A stretch of 64,000 bases of DNA from Polyangiaceae bacterium (GTDB lineage Bacteria; Myxococcota_A; Polyangia; Polyangiales; Polyangiaceae). The position numbers were made by a program, and so were the translations under genes. The notes under the pieces were generated by a model. That model ran no database searches and was not told the origin of the DNA. It worked only from the letters and a program-made list of their open reading frames with translations. Below are positions 19,624 to 27,777 of the stretch, one piece after another. The stretch covers positions 1 to 64,000 of the forward strand of contig JADLEQ010000011.1 in assembly GCA_020846005.1 (NCBI GenBank), in the 5' to 3' direction. Within the stretch, counting starts at the first letter, position 1. Every line of letters starts with the position of its first letter.

Positions 19624-20967
19624 TCAGAGGGCCTCGCGGTACTCGCCGACGAGGGGGTACCGGGCCTCGATCCCGGCCAGCGCCGCCGCCCGGTCGTAGC
19701 AGAGGAGGGTCTCCTCCAGCACCGCGGTGGTCGCGAAGCGCACGATGTTCATCGACTCGGCTTCCGGGGTGTCCGTCGGATCGCAGCCGTCCCACAGGAA
19801 GCTGGCGAGGTTCGCGTTCTGGATCTGGTACTGCTGCGCGACCTCGACGAAATCCTTCCCCTGCGAGTTCTTGTATTCGCAGAGGTTGCTGAAGGCGAGG
19901 TGCCCGGCGTCGGTGATGCCGACCAGGCGCTTCTTCGTGGGCGAGGAGTCGTAGCCGCTCACCTGGCCGGAGTACTGGGCGACGCCGTCCGACATCCCGC
20001 CCATCACCAGCGTCGAGACGAGGGACGAGCCCGCCGCCACGCCACGCGCCGCGAGCGGCATCAGCACCAGGACCCCCGGACGGCTCCCCTGGTTCGCGAT
20101 GGCCCCGCCCCCCGCCGAGTGGCCGCTCATGCCCATGTGGGCGAGGTCGAGGCGCCCGGCGAGGAAGGCGAGATCCCCGGCCGGGGGATTGAGCCCTCCG
20201 AAGAGCTGGATGATGTCCCCCGAGAGGTTCTGCTGGAGCTGGAAGCTGAGCAGATCCCCCAGGTAGAGGCCCGGGTGATCCGCGGCGAGCACGACGAAGC
20301 CGCGACTGGCCCAGTGCACGACGGGCTCGATCGACTGCGCGCGGAACGCGCCCGTCCCGTGCACGAAGATCACGACGGGGTACGGGCCGTGGGCGGTGTC
20401 GAGCGGGAGGTCGCGGTAGCACCCGTCGCAGGAGAAGTACGGGTTGTCCGCGTCGGGGATCTTGCTCTGCTCGCTCGCCGGGAGCCACTCGCGGGGGTCG
20501 TAGCGGACCTCTGCCTTCCCCGCCTCGCTGCCCGGCGTCGCGGGGTACCAGACCTCGGCGGTGAGCCCGCCCACGTCGATCAGGCGAGAGCCGACGGGCC
20601 ACGGCCCGCGCGCCGCCGGATCCTCCGGGCTCTGGAGCATCGACTGGCCGCTGCACGCCTGCGTCTCCGGAAGCCCCCCGCCCCCACCCGCGCCGGCGCC
20701 GGCCTGGCCGCCGCCCGCGCCTGCGCCGCCGCCCGCGCCGCCCGCGCCGCCCGTCGCCGCGCCGCCCGCGCCCGCCGCGCCGCTCGCGCCACCCGTCGCC
20801 GCGCCGCTCGCGCCACCCGCCGCCGCGCCGCCGGAGCTCGCGCCGCTCGCGCCGCTCGCGCCGCCCGCCCCGCCGCTGGCCGCCGCGCCGCCGCCGTCCT
20901 CGCCGCCTCCGCAGGCGGCCCCCGCGAGTCCCAGAACCATCCCGATCGTGCCGACGAGCCGTCTCAT
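19624..20967 (-). CDS. Alpha/beta-hydrolase lipoprotein with Gly/Ala linker
   Basis: Secreted esterase-like protein of 447 residues. The signal peptide and lipobox (GAAC) come first. Then a Gly/Ala/Ser linker of roughly 85 residues (repeats of GGASGA and GGAAAG) precedes a catalytic domain related to PAF-acetylhydrolase, chlorophyllase and PET-hydrolase-type enzymes. YPVVIFVHGTGAF gives the oxyanion hole, and MSGHSAGGGA holds the nucleophilic serine. CDGCYRD and later cysteines may form disulfides. The start at ATG 20967 is fixed by GGAGGT 5 nt upstream and a TTGCGC-N17-TAGAAA promoter. Substrate is unknown. Confidence 0.85.
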   Translation of the reverse strand: MRRLVGTIGMVLGLAGAACGGGEDGGGAAASGGAGGASGASGASSGGAAAGGASGAATGGASGAAGAGGAATGGAGGAGGGAGAGGGQAGAGAGGGGGLPETQACSGQSMLQSPEDPAARGPWPVGSRLIDVGGLTAEVWYPATPGSEAGKAEVRYDPREWLPASEQSKIPDADNPYFSCDGCYRDLPLDTAHGPYPVVIFVHGTGAFRAQSIEPVVHWASRGFVVLAADHPGLYLGDLLSFQLQQNLSGDIIQLFGGLNPPAGDLAFLAGRLDLAHMGMSGHSAGGGAIANQGSRPGVLVLMPLAARGVAAGSSLVSTLVMGGMSDGVAQYSGQVSGYDSSPTKKRLVGITDAGHLAFSNLCEYKNSQGKDFVEVAQQYQIQNANLASFLWDGCDPTDTPEAESMNIVRFATTAVLEETLLCYDRAAALAGIEARYPLVGEYREAL

Positions 20968-20995
20968 GGTGACCTCCGAAAGTGGCGCTTCCAAC

Positions 20996-21024
20996 TTTCT
21001 AGTCGCCGTCACCGCGTCGCGCAA
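20996..21024 (-). promoter_or_regulatory. Promoter of the 19624-20967 hydrolase gene
   Basis: TTGCGC (21019-21024), 17-bp spacer, TAGAAA (20996-21001), followed by a leader of about 20 nt with a GGAGGT ribosome site. Confidence 0.5.
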
Positions 21025-21140
21025 TCGTCGCCGGGCGAATTGTCCGGAGGACCCGCGCGCACCCGGGCCAGAATTCTCCGTCGCCACCGCGCCACGCGCG
21101 TGCTTCGCTCGGCGCCGCTCCACCCTCCTCGGAGAACCAC

Positions 21141-22199
21141 ATGGCGAACGGAATCCTGCTCTACGGCGCGAACGGCTACACCGGCGAGCTCACCGCGCGC
21201 CTCGCGCGCGAGCAGGGCGTCGAGCTCGTCCTCGCCGGCCGCAACGCGGCCGCCGTCGCGGAGGTCGCGCGCCGCCACGGCATGGAACACCGCGCGTTCC
21301 CGCTCGACGACGCGGCGGCGCTCGAGCGCGGCCTCGACGGGATCGCCGCGGTGCTCCACTGCGCAGGGCCGTTCTCGGGCACGTCCCGCCCGATGGTCGA
21401 CGCGTGTCTGCGGACCCGCACGCACTACCTCGACGTGACGGGCGAGGTCGACGTCTTCGAGGCCATCGCGGCGCGGGACGCCGAGGCGCTCGCGGCAGGC
21501 GTCATGCTCCTCCCCGGCTCGGGCTTCGACGTGGTCCCGAGCGATTGCCTCGCCGCGCACCTCGCCCGGCGCCTCCCCCAGGCCGACTGGCTCGAGCTCG
21601 CGATCCTCGGCCTCACGAACGTCTCGCACGGCACCGCGCTGAGCGTCCTCGAGGGGTTCGGCCGCGACGCGCTCGTGCGCCGCGGCGGGCGGCTGGTCGG
21701 CGTGCCCCTCGGCTCGATCCGGCGGGACATCGACTACGGCGACGGCCGGGCGCGGCCCTCCGTCGCGATCCCGTGGGGCGATCTCTCCACCGCCTACCGC
21801 TCCACCCGGATCCCCAACGTGACGACGTACGCCGCGGTGCCGGGCCACGCGACCGCGCTCGCGCTGCGCCTCGTCGGGCGCGCGCCATGGCTCCTCGGCA
21901 GCGGGCTCGTGAAGCGCCCGCTCCGCGCGGCGATCGAGCGCCGCGGCCGCGGGCCGGACGACGCCGCGAGGGCCCGCGGCTTCGGGCGCGTGTGGGGGGA
22001 GGCGCGCGCCCGGGGCGGCGAGCGCGTGGCCGCCACCCTCCGCACCCCGGAGGTCTACACGTTCACCGCGCTCGCCGCGCTCCGCCTCGCGCAGCGCGCG
22101 ACGGGCGGCGACGCCCCGCCGGGCTTCCAGACCCCAGCGAGCGCCTATGGCCCCGATTTCGTTCTTGAAATCCCCGGGGTCGCGCGCTCGGACGCGTGA
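21141..22199 (+). CDS. Saccharopine dehydrogenase-like NAD(P)-binding reductase
   Basis: Rossmann-fold oxidoreductase of 352 residues in the saccharopine dehydrogenase-like group, which includes the trans-acting enoyl reductases of lipid synthesis. The nucleotide-binding start is ILLYGANGYTGELTA, followed by VLAGRN. VLHCAGPFSGTSRPMVDACL and HYLDVTGEVDVFEAI are typical of the family, as is LLPGSGFDVVPSDCLA. GGAGAA stands 5 nt before ATG 21141. The acyl-CoA dehydrogenase gene follows on the same strand after 155 nt containing a likely operator, so lipid metabolism is a fair guess, not a proof. Confidence 0.86.
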   Translation: MANGILLYGANGYTGELTARLAREQGVELVLAGRNAAAVAEVARRHGMEHRAFPLDDAAALERGLDGIAAVLHCAGPFSGTSRPMVDACLRTRTHYLDVTGEVDVFEAIAARDAEALAAGVMLLPGSGFDVVPSDCLAAHLARRLPQADWLELAILGLTNVSHGTALSVLEGFGRDALVRRGGRLVGVPLGSIRRDIDYGDGRARPSVAIPWGDLSTAYRSTRIPNVTTYAAVPGHATALALRLVGRAPWLLGSGLVKRPLRAAIERRGRGPDDAARARGFGRVWGEARARGGERVAATLRTPEVYTFTALAALRLAQRATGGDAPPGFQTPASAYGPDFVLEIPGVARSDA

Positions 22200-22222
22200 C
22201 CTCGCGGGGGCCCGGAGACACA

Positions 22223-22255
22223 GACCGCTCGGTCGGATTTCGTCTACCGATCGGT
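22223..22255. promoter_or_regulatory. Paired palindromic operator, TetR type
   Basis: Two similar palindromes, GACCGCTCGGTC (22223-22234) and ACCGATCGGT (22246-22255), have centres exactly 22 bp apart, about two helical turns. The ACCGAnCGGT-like shape is typical of sites bound by TetR-family regulators of fatty-acid catabolism in GC-rich bacteria. It lies about 100 nt before the acyl-CoA dehydrogenase start. The regulator is not in the window. Confidence 0.6.
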
Positions 22256-22354
22256 CAGATTCCCCATTGCGCGCCGGGAGCCCGCGGGCCACATTCCCGA
22301 TCGTAGCGGCGCTCCCCCACTCGCGCGCGCCGCCCCCGTCACAAGGAGTCCGCC

Positions 22355-24199
22355 GTGGGCCACACCGCCATCAACCGATACAAGGCCGATCTTCGTGAGC
22401 TCGATTTCGTCCTCTTCGAGCAGTTCGGGCTCGCCGACTTGCTCGGCCAGGAGCCGTTCGCCGACTGGGGCGTGGAGGAGGTGCGGGCGACGCTGCAGGA
22501 GGTGTATCGGTTCTCGCAGGAGGTGACCGGGCCGCTCAACGCGGTGGGCGACGCGCAGGGTTGCCGCCTGGTGGAGGGCCAGGTGCGAACGCCGGACGGC
22601 TTCAAGGAGGCGTGGGAGAAGCTCTACGCGGCCGGCCTCAAGCTGCTGAAGGCGCCCGTCGAGCACGGCGGCACGGGTGCGCCCGCGTCGCTCGCCGCCA
22701 TCGCGAACGAGCTCGCGAGCGGCTCGAACACCGCCTTCGACATGTACCCCGGGCTCACGCTCGGCGCCGCCGATCTCATCGAGGAGTTCGGGACGCCGGA
22801 GCAGAAGGCGCGCTACTGCGGCAACATGTTCACCGGGGTCTGGGCGGGGACGATGTGCCTCACCGAGCCGGCGGCGGGCAGCGACGTGGGCGCCGCGGCG
22901 ACCACCGCGACCCCCAACGGAGACGGCACCTACACGATCTCCGGCACGAAGCTCTTCATCAGCGGCGGCGATCAGGACATCACCGAGAACATCGTCCACA
23001 TGGTGCTCGCGCGGACGCCCGGCGCGCCGAAGGGCACCAAGGGGCTCTCGCTGTTCATCGTCCCCAAGCGCCGCGTGAACGCCGACGGCTCCAGCGGCGA
23101 GCCGAACGACGTGAAGTGCATCGGGCTCGAGCACAAGATGGGCATCAACGGCTCAGCCACGGCGATGCTCCAGTTCGGCGAGGACGGCGGGTGCCGAGGC
23201 GAGCTCTGCGGGACGGTGGAGCGCCAGGGCATGCGTCAGATGTTCCAGATGATGAACTACGCCCGCATCGGCGTCGCGCTCCAGGGCCTCGGCATCGCGA
23301 GCGCGGCGTACCTCTCGGCGCTCGAGTACGCGCGGGAGCGCAAGCAGGGGTCGTCGATCGAGAACTTCAAGGATCCCGAGTCGCCGCGCGTCCCGATCCT
23401 CGAGCACCCGGGAGTCCGCCGCATGCTGCTCGACATGAAGAGCCGCGTCGAGGGCATGCGCGCCATCGTCGTGAAGCTCACGCTCCACCTGGACCGCGCC
23501 ACGGCGCTCCAGGGCAAGGATGACGACGCGGCGGCGTACCATCAGGGGCAGGTCGAGCTCCTCACCCCGATCGCGAAGTCGTACGCGAGCGACCAGGCGT
23601 TCCGCGTCTCCGAGCTCGCGATCCAGGTGCACGGCGGGGTCGGCTACACGCGCGACTACCCCGTCGAGCAGCACGCCCGCGACGCGAAGATCTTCAGCAT
23701 CTACGAGGGCACGAACGGCATCCAGGCGCTCGATCTCGTGGGCCGGAAGCTGTCGCAGCGCGGCGGCAAGAACGCCCAGGACTTCCTCGGCGACATCCAG
23801 CGCTTCGTGGACGGCCACCGCGCCCACCCCACGCTCGGCGCCCAGGTGGCGAAGCTCGCGCTGGCGCAGGAGGCCGTGGCGAGCTGCGCGATGCAGTTCA
23901 TGGCGTGGGCGGGCGGCGGCGAGCTCGTCCGCATCCCGCTCGCGTCGGACCGCTTCCTCGCCTTGATGAGCGACCTCACCGTCGGGTGGCTGCTCCTCGA
24001 CGCGGCCTCCATCGCGGAGAAGCGCCTGCTCGAGCTCCCCGCGGACCACCCCGATCGCGCCTTCTACCTCGGCAAGCGCCACGCCGCGGTGTTCTTCGCA
24101 GAGAACACGCTCTCGCTGGTCCCGGCCGGCGCGCAGTCCGTCCTCGCCGGGGATCGGTCCCCGCTCGAGATCGCGGACGCGTCGTTCGCGGGCGTCTAG
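22355..24199 (+). CDS. Acyl-CoA dehydrogenase, long (about 610-residue) type
   Basis: FAD-dependent acyl-CoA dehydrogenase of 614 residues, the first oxidation step of fatty-acid beta-oxidation. The sequence contains CLTEPAAGSDVGAA, KLFISGGDQDITENIVHMVL, HKMGINGSATAML, RIGVALQGLGIASAAY, QVHGGVGYTRDYPVEQ and IYEGTNGIQALDLVGRKL; the last carries the catalytic glutamate. The N- and C-terminal extensions are those of the long bacterial FadE-like subfamily. The start is GTG 22355 with AAGGAG 6 nt upstream. A pair of palindromic operators upstream suggests acyl-CoA-responsive repression. Confidence 0.95.
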   Translation: MGHTAINRYKADLRELDFVLFEQFGLADLLGQEPFADWGVEEVRATLQEVYRFSQEVTGPLNAVGDAQGCRLVEGQVRTPDGFKEAWEKLYAAGLKLLKAPVEHGGTGAPASLAAIANELASGSNTAFDMYPGLTLGAADLIEEFGTPEQKARYCGNMFTGVWAGTMCLTEPAAGSDVGAAATTATPNGDGTYTISGTKLFISGGDQDITENIVHMVLARTPGAPKGTKGLSLFIVPKRRVNADGSSGEPNDVKCIGLEHKMGINGSATAMLQFGEDGGCRGELCGTVERQGMRQMFQMMNYARIGVALQGLGIASAAYLSALEYARERKQGSSIENFKDPESPRVPILEHPGVRRMLLDMKSRVEGMRAIVVKLTLHLDRATALQGKDDDAAAYHQGQVELLTPIAKSYASDQAFRVSELAIQVHGGVGYTRDYPVEQHARDAKIFSIYEGTNGIQALDLVGRKLSQRGGKNAQDFLGDIQRFVDGHRAHPTLGAQVAKLALAQEAVASCAMQFMAWAGGGELVRIPLASDRFLALMSDLTVGWLLLDAASIAEKRLLELPADHPDRAFYLGKRHAAVFFAENTLSLVPAGAQSVLAGDRSPLEIADASFAGV

Positions 24200-24218
24200 C
24201 GACCGCGCGGGCCGCTAG
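24196..24218. terminator. Possible bidirectional hairpin between convergent genes
   Basis: CTAGCG and CGCTAG arms, with an inner CCGC/GCGG pairing, form a near-perfect palindrome that holds the TAG stop codons of both convergent genes. There is no T-run, so its action as a terminator is a guess. Confidence 0.35.
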
Positions 24219-24964
24219 GCGTCGCGCGCCTCATCGTCCAGGCGCGAGGCCTCGAGCATCAGCATCCCGAGGGCGGGCGCGGAGTCGCTCGCGCCCTCGA
24301 TCGCCGCCGGCCGAAACCAGAAGCGCCCGTCGCGCCACGCGAGCACCGTGCGGACCGCGGCGAGCGGCTCGCACGGGCGCTCGTCGAGCGTGGCACGAGC
24401 CAGGCGACCGTCGGCGATCTCGAGCGTGGCGCTCTGCCCGGCGCGGCGCATCTTCAGGCGCCCAGACCGGCGTTCCATCTCGAGGATCGAGAGGATGGTG
24501 GCGATCGACATCTCCGCGGTGTCCCCCCGGAGGGCCGGCGCCGTGAGCGACGAGGCCGGGCCGAGGGAGTCCGGGGCACCGCGGAGCCGCTCCGCCATGC
24601 CGATCAAGGCGGCGATCTGGGCGACCACCTCCTGGTGGCGGAACGGCTTCGTCAGGTAGGCATCCGCGCCCACGTTCAGCGCCTGCAGGTGGGACTCGAG
24701 ATCGTCGGCGTTGGTGAGGAAGAGAAACGGCGTCCCGGCGATGCGACCGCCCTCCATGCGCACCTTGCGCGCCACCCAGAGGCCGTCGATGTCCGGGAGG
24801 GTCACGTCACAGACGATGCAGTCCGGCACGAAGGAGAGCGCTCGCTCGAACCCGCCGCGCGCGTCCCCCCGCTGATCGACCTCGTAGCCGCGATCCCGCA
24901 GGTACTTGCCGAGCAGAGTCGCCACCCACTCGTCGTCCTCGATGATCAGCACGCGGCCCGACAT
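24215..24964 (-). CDS. Response regulator with DUF4388 (PatA-type) output domain
   Basis: Two-domain protein of 249 residues. Residues 1-125 form a receiver domain with phospho-acceptor Asp53 (CDVTLPDIDG), the acidic pair Glu9/Asp10 and Lys106 (TKPF). After a short linker, about 150-249 form the domain seen in PatA/DUF4388 proteins: EMSIATILSILEMERRSGRLKM, then a strand-rich tail. Such proteins occur in myxobacterial signalling and are not DNA-binding in any obvious way. No cognate kinase is adjacent. An extended -10-like TGC-TAGCCT lies 15 nt upstream. The ATG is clear. Confidence 0.88.
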   Translation of the reverse strand: MSGRVLIIEDDEWVATLLGKYLRDRGYEVDQRGDARGGFERALSFVPDCIVCDVTLPDIDGLWVARKVRMEGGRIAGTPFLFLTNADDLESHLQALNVGADAYLTKPFRHQEVVAQIAALIGMAERLRGAPDSLGPASSLTAPALRGDTAEMSIATILSILEMERRSGRLKMRRAGQSATLEIADGRLARATLDERPCEPLAAVRTVLAWRDGRFWFRPAAIEGASDSAPALGMLMLEASRLDDEARDA

Positions 24965-25061
24965 GACACTCGAAGCCAGGCTAGCACGGCCGCTCCGCGC
25001 GCCGGCTGCGCGGCGCTCCCCCCACTCGGGCTCCGGCGGCGCCCGCGCTCGGTGTTCGGGC

Positions 25062-25090
25062 TTGTCGCGCCGGCACGGCCGGGGTAGCGG
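25062..25090 (+). promoter_or_regulatory. Promoter of gcvT (leaderless type)
   Basis: TTGTCG (25062-25067), 17-bp spacer, TAGCGG (25085-25090), 7 nt before GTG 25098. No glycine-riboswitch core is recognisable upstream, and the short leader leaves no room for one. Confidence 0.42.
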
Positions 25091-25097
25091 CGCCGGC

Positions 25098-26213
25098 GTG
25101 ACCGACGCCCTCCGCGAGACCCCGCTCGCCGCCGCCCACCGCGCCCTCGGCGCGCGGATGGTGCCCTTCGCCGGCTGGTCGATGCCCGTCCAATACGAGG
25201 GGCTGGTCGCCGAGCACCACGCCGTTCGGCAGCGGGCTGGGCTCTTCGACGTGAGCCACATGGGCGAGCTCGAGCTCGAGGGGCCGGAGGCGCTCGCGGT
25301 CATCGACGAGCTGGTGACGAACGACCTCCGCGCCGCGGCGATCGGCCAGGCGGTGTACACCTGCTGCTGCGACGAGCGCGGCGGCACGCTGGACGACCTC
25401 ATCGTGTACAAGCGCGGCGAGGAGCGGATCCTGGTCGTCTGCAACGCCAGCAACCGGGAGAAGATCTCCGCGCACGTCGCCCGGCACGCCGCCGGGCGCG
25501 CCGCCTTCCGGGACGCGAGCGACGCGACCGCCCTCCTCGCGCTCCAGGGTCCGCGCGCGTTCGCGGTGCTCGACGCCGTCGGGACGGAGCCCGCGCCCCT
25601 CGGCCAGGCGCTGCGCCCCTTCCGGCTGTGCGACGCGCGCGTCGCCGGGGTGGAGTGTGTCGTGGCGCGCACGGGCTACACCGGCGAGGACGGCGTGGAG
25701 CTCTTCTGCGCGTGGGACCGCGCCGCCGCCCTGTGGTCCGCGCTGATGGAGGCGGGGCGGCCGCTCGGCCTCGCCCCGGCGGGCCTCGGCGCGCGGGACA
25801 CGCTGCGCCTCGAGGCGCGCCTCTGCCTGTACGGTCACGAGCTCGACGAGGACACCACGCCGCTCGAGGCGGGGCTCGCGTGGGTCGTCAAGCTCGGGAA
25901 GCCGCGGTTCGTCGGCAAGGACGCGCTCGCCGCCGCGGCCGCGGCGCCCCTCCGTAAGCAGCTCGTCGGCTTCGAGGTCACCGGGCGGGGCATCGCGCGG
26001 TCCGGATACCCCCTTCAGGATTCCGCGGGCGCGGTGGTCGGCACCTGCACCAGCGGGTCCCCGTCGCCGACGCTCGGCAAGAACCTCGGGCTCGGCTGGG
26101 TCCCCCCGGGCCTCACGGCCGTCGGCACGCGCCTGCAGGTCGACTGCCGGGGCAAGCCGGTCGAGGCCGTCGTCGTCCCCACGCCGTTCTACAAACGCCC
26201 CCGCGCCGGCTGA
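25098..26213 (+). CDS. gcvT: Glycine cleavage system T protein (aminomethyltransferase)
   Basis: Folate-dependent aminomethyltransferase of 371 residues that transfers the methylene group from lipoylated GcvH to tetrahydrofolate and releases ammonia. Family blocks are visible: MVPFAGWSMPVQYEGLVAEH, RAGLFDVSHMGELELEG, VVCNASNREKI, ARTGYTGEDGVELF and GLGARDTLRLEARLCLYGHE. GTG 25098 begins the conserved part (MTDALRETPLAAAHR), and the promoter just upstream agrees. gcvH follows after 37 nt. gcvP is not in the window, because the next gene is on the opposite strand. Confidence 0.95.
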   Translation: MTDALRETPLAAAHRALGARMVPFAGWSMPVQYEGLVAEHHAVRQRAGLFDVSHMGELELEGPEALAVIDELVTNDLRAAAIGQAVYTCCCDERGGTLDDLIVYKRGEERILVVCNASNREKISAHVARHAAGRAAFRDASDATALLALQGPRAFAVLDAVGTEPAPLGQALRPFRLCDARVAGVECVVARTGYTGEDGVELFCAWDRAAALWSALMEAGRPLGLAPAGLGARDTLRLEARLCLYGHELDEDTTPLEAGLAWVVKLGKPRFVGKDALAAAAAAPLRKQLVGFEVTGRGIARSGYPLQDSAGAVVGTCTSGSPSPTLGKNLGLGWVPPGLTAVGTRLQVDCRGKPVEAVVVPTPFYKRPRAG

Positions 26214-26250
26214 GCCGACCGCCGCGCCCCCCAACTGGAGCCCGAAGGAA

Positions 26251-26634
26251 ATGAGCGAAGTGAAGGATGACCGCCGCTACACCAAGGACCACGAGTGGGC
26301 CCGCCGCGAGGGCAGCGAGCTCGTGATCGGGATCACCCAGTACGCCGTCGAGCAGCTCGGCGACGTGACGCTCGTCGATCTCAACGTGAAGCCGGGCAGC
26401 GAGGTCACCGCGGGCGCGACCTTCGGTACCGTGGAGAGCGTCAAGACGCTGAGCGATCTGTACGCACCCGTCACCGGCAAGGTCACGCGCGTGAACGGCG
26501 AGCTGACGAACGCCCCCGAGCTCGTCAACGACGACCCCTGGGGCCGCGGCTGGATGCTCGCGATCGAGCCGGCGGACGCGGGCTCCTACGACACGCTGCT
26601 CGACGCCGCGGCGTACGGCGCGCTCACCGGCTGA
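26251..26634 (+). CDS. gcvH: Glycine cleavage system H protein
   Basis: Lipoyl carrier protein of 127 residues that shuttles the aminomethyl group between GcvP and GcvT. It has YTKDHEWARR at the N-terminus and the lipoyl-lysine loop VESVKTLSDLYAP (Lys65). Length and order are typical. A GAAGGA ribosome site precedes the ATG. It is surely co-transcribed with gcvT. It is convergent with the cysteine-rich lipoprotein gene. Confidence 0.97.
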   Translation: MSEVKDDRRYTKDHEWARREGSELVIGITQYAVEQLGDVTLVDLNVKPGSEVTAGATFGTVESVKTLSDLYAPVTGKVTRVNGELTNAPELVNDDPWGRGWMLAIEPADAGSYDTLLDAAAYGALTG

Positions 26635-26661
26635 CGCCGCGCCGCGAGCGCGACCCGTCGC

Positions 26662-27777
26662 TCACTGGCACGGTGCCCCGCCGACTGCGGCGGCGCACGC
26701 GGACGAGTCCGCGAAAGCCCGCGTCACGTGGAGCGCGCGGCAGGCGAGGGTGTCGCCCGTGGCTGCCGCCACGGCGTAGTGCGAGTCCGCGGCCGCGCCC
26801 GGGACGCCAGCGCACGCCGCGCGGCACGCCGCGGGGCCGCCGAGCGTCGCGGCCTCGGCGGGACACGCGGCCTCGAGGAGGAGGCAGTAGCTCTCGCAGT
26901 TGCCCGTCTCCGTGGGGGTCGCGTCGTGCCCGCAGTGACCATCCCCGAGGGGGCTCGCGTGCGGGCAGTGCGTCCCCGGATCGCCGAGGGCCGCGTGGGC
27001 GTGGTACTTTCGGCAGCCCACCGTGTTCTCCATGCGGTCGTCGACGGTGCCGGCGGGGATCGCCGCGCACGCCGCCACGCACTGCGCCTGCGACTCGTAG
27101 ACGCCGAGCGCTCCCGCGCACGCGGCGTTCACCAGCGCGCAGTACTCCTCGCAGTCCGGGACGGTGCCCTGCGGATCCGTGCACGGCGCGGTGGCGGTCA
27201 ACCGAGCGTGCTCACAGTGCACGTCGGGCGCCACGGCGGCGCTCGACACGTGCACGAGGCGACACTGCAGTGAGTCGCCGTCGTGGTCCAGCACCACGTC
27301 GAAGCGGCCGGTGTCTCGAAGTCCGGCGGCGCACTTCGTCGGGCAGTCCTGGTAGCGCGCGGCCTCCTCGGGGCAGGCGCTCTCGAGGAGCGAGCAGTAG
27401 CTGGCGCAGTCGTCGCCGCAGAACCCTGCGCCGCCCGGTCCAGCCCGCGGGCAGTTCAGCTCGGGCTCGAACGCGCGCGCGTCCTTCGCCGACTTCAGCC
27501 GACACGCCACGGTGTTGCCGGCCGGCTCGAGCGGATCACCGGGATCCAGCAGCGCGCAGGTGGCGAGGCAGGTCTGCTCCGTGGTGTACACGGCGAGCGC
27601 TCCGGTGCACGACTCCAGCACCTCGGCGCAGTATTCGACGCAGAGCGGGCTCGCCTGCGACCCACCGGAGTCCGGCGCCTCGAAGCGGCGATCCTCGATG
27701 CCCGCGATCGACTCGCACCCGACGAGCGCCAGCCACGCGGGCGCCGCGACCGCCCCGAGCCTCGAGAGCCAGCGCAT
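26662..27777 (-). CDS. Lipoprotein with four tandem eight-cysteine modules
   Basis: Protein of 371 residues of unknown function. After a signal peptide with lipobox ALVGC (Cys21), the whole mature part is four repeats, starting at Cys46, Cys124, Cys209 and Cys294. Each has the same spacing: C-x3-C-x6-C-x9/12-C-x3-C-x17/23-C-x14/16-C-x8/10-C. That gives 32 cysteines, most likely 16 disulfides, in a stiff extracellular array. Each module opens with CxxYC and contains a CR block near its sixth cysteine. ATG 27777 overlaps the stop of the upstream TPR gene (TGATG), so translation is coupled. It is the third gene after the kinase. Confidence 0.8.
   Translation of the reverse strand: MRWLSRLGAVAAPAWLALVGCESIAGIEDRRFEAPDSGGSQASPLCVEYCAEVLESCTGALAVYTTEQTCLATCALLDPGDPLEPAGNTVACRLKSAKDARAFEPELNCPRAGPGGAGFCGDDCASYCSLLESACPEEAARYQDCPTKCAAGLRDTGRFDVVLDHDGDSLQCRLVHVSSAAVAPDVHCEHARLTATAPCTDPQGTVPDCEEYCALVNAACAGALGVYESQAQCVAACAAIPAGTVDDRMENTVGCRKYHAHAALGDPGTHCPHASPLGDGHCGHDATPTETGNCESYCLLLEAACPAEAATLGGPAACRAACAGVPGAAADSHYAVAAATGDTLACRALHVTRAFADSSACAAAVGGAPCQ

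Noticed and set aside
24965-25097. Glycine riboswitch before gcvT
   Set aside because: No aptamer core was recognised by eye, and the likely promoter leaves almost no leader.
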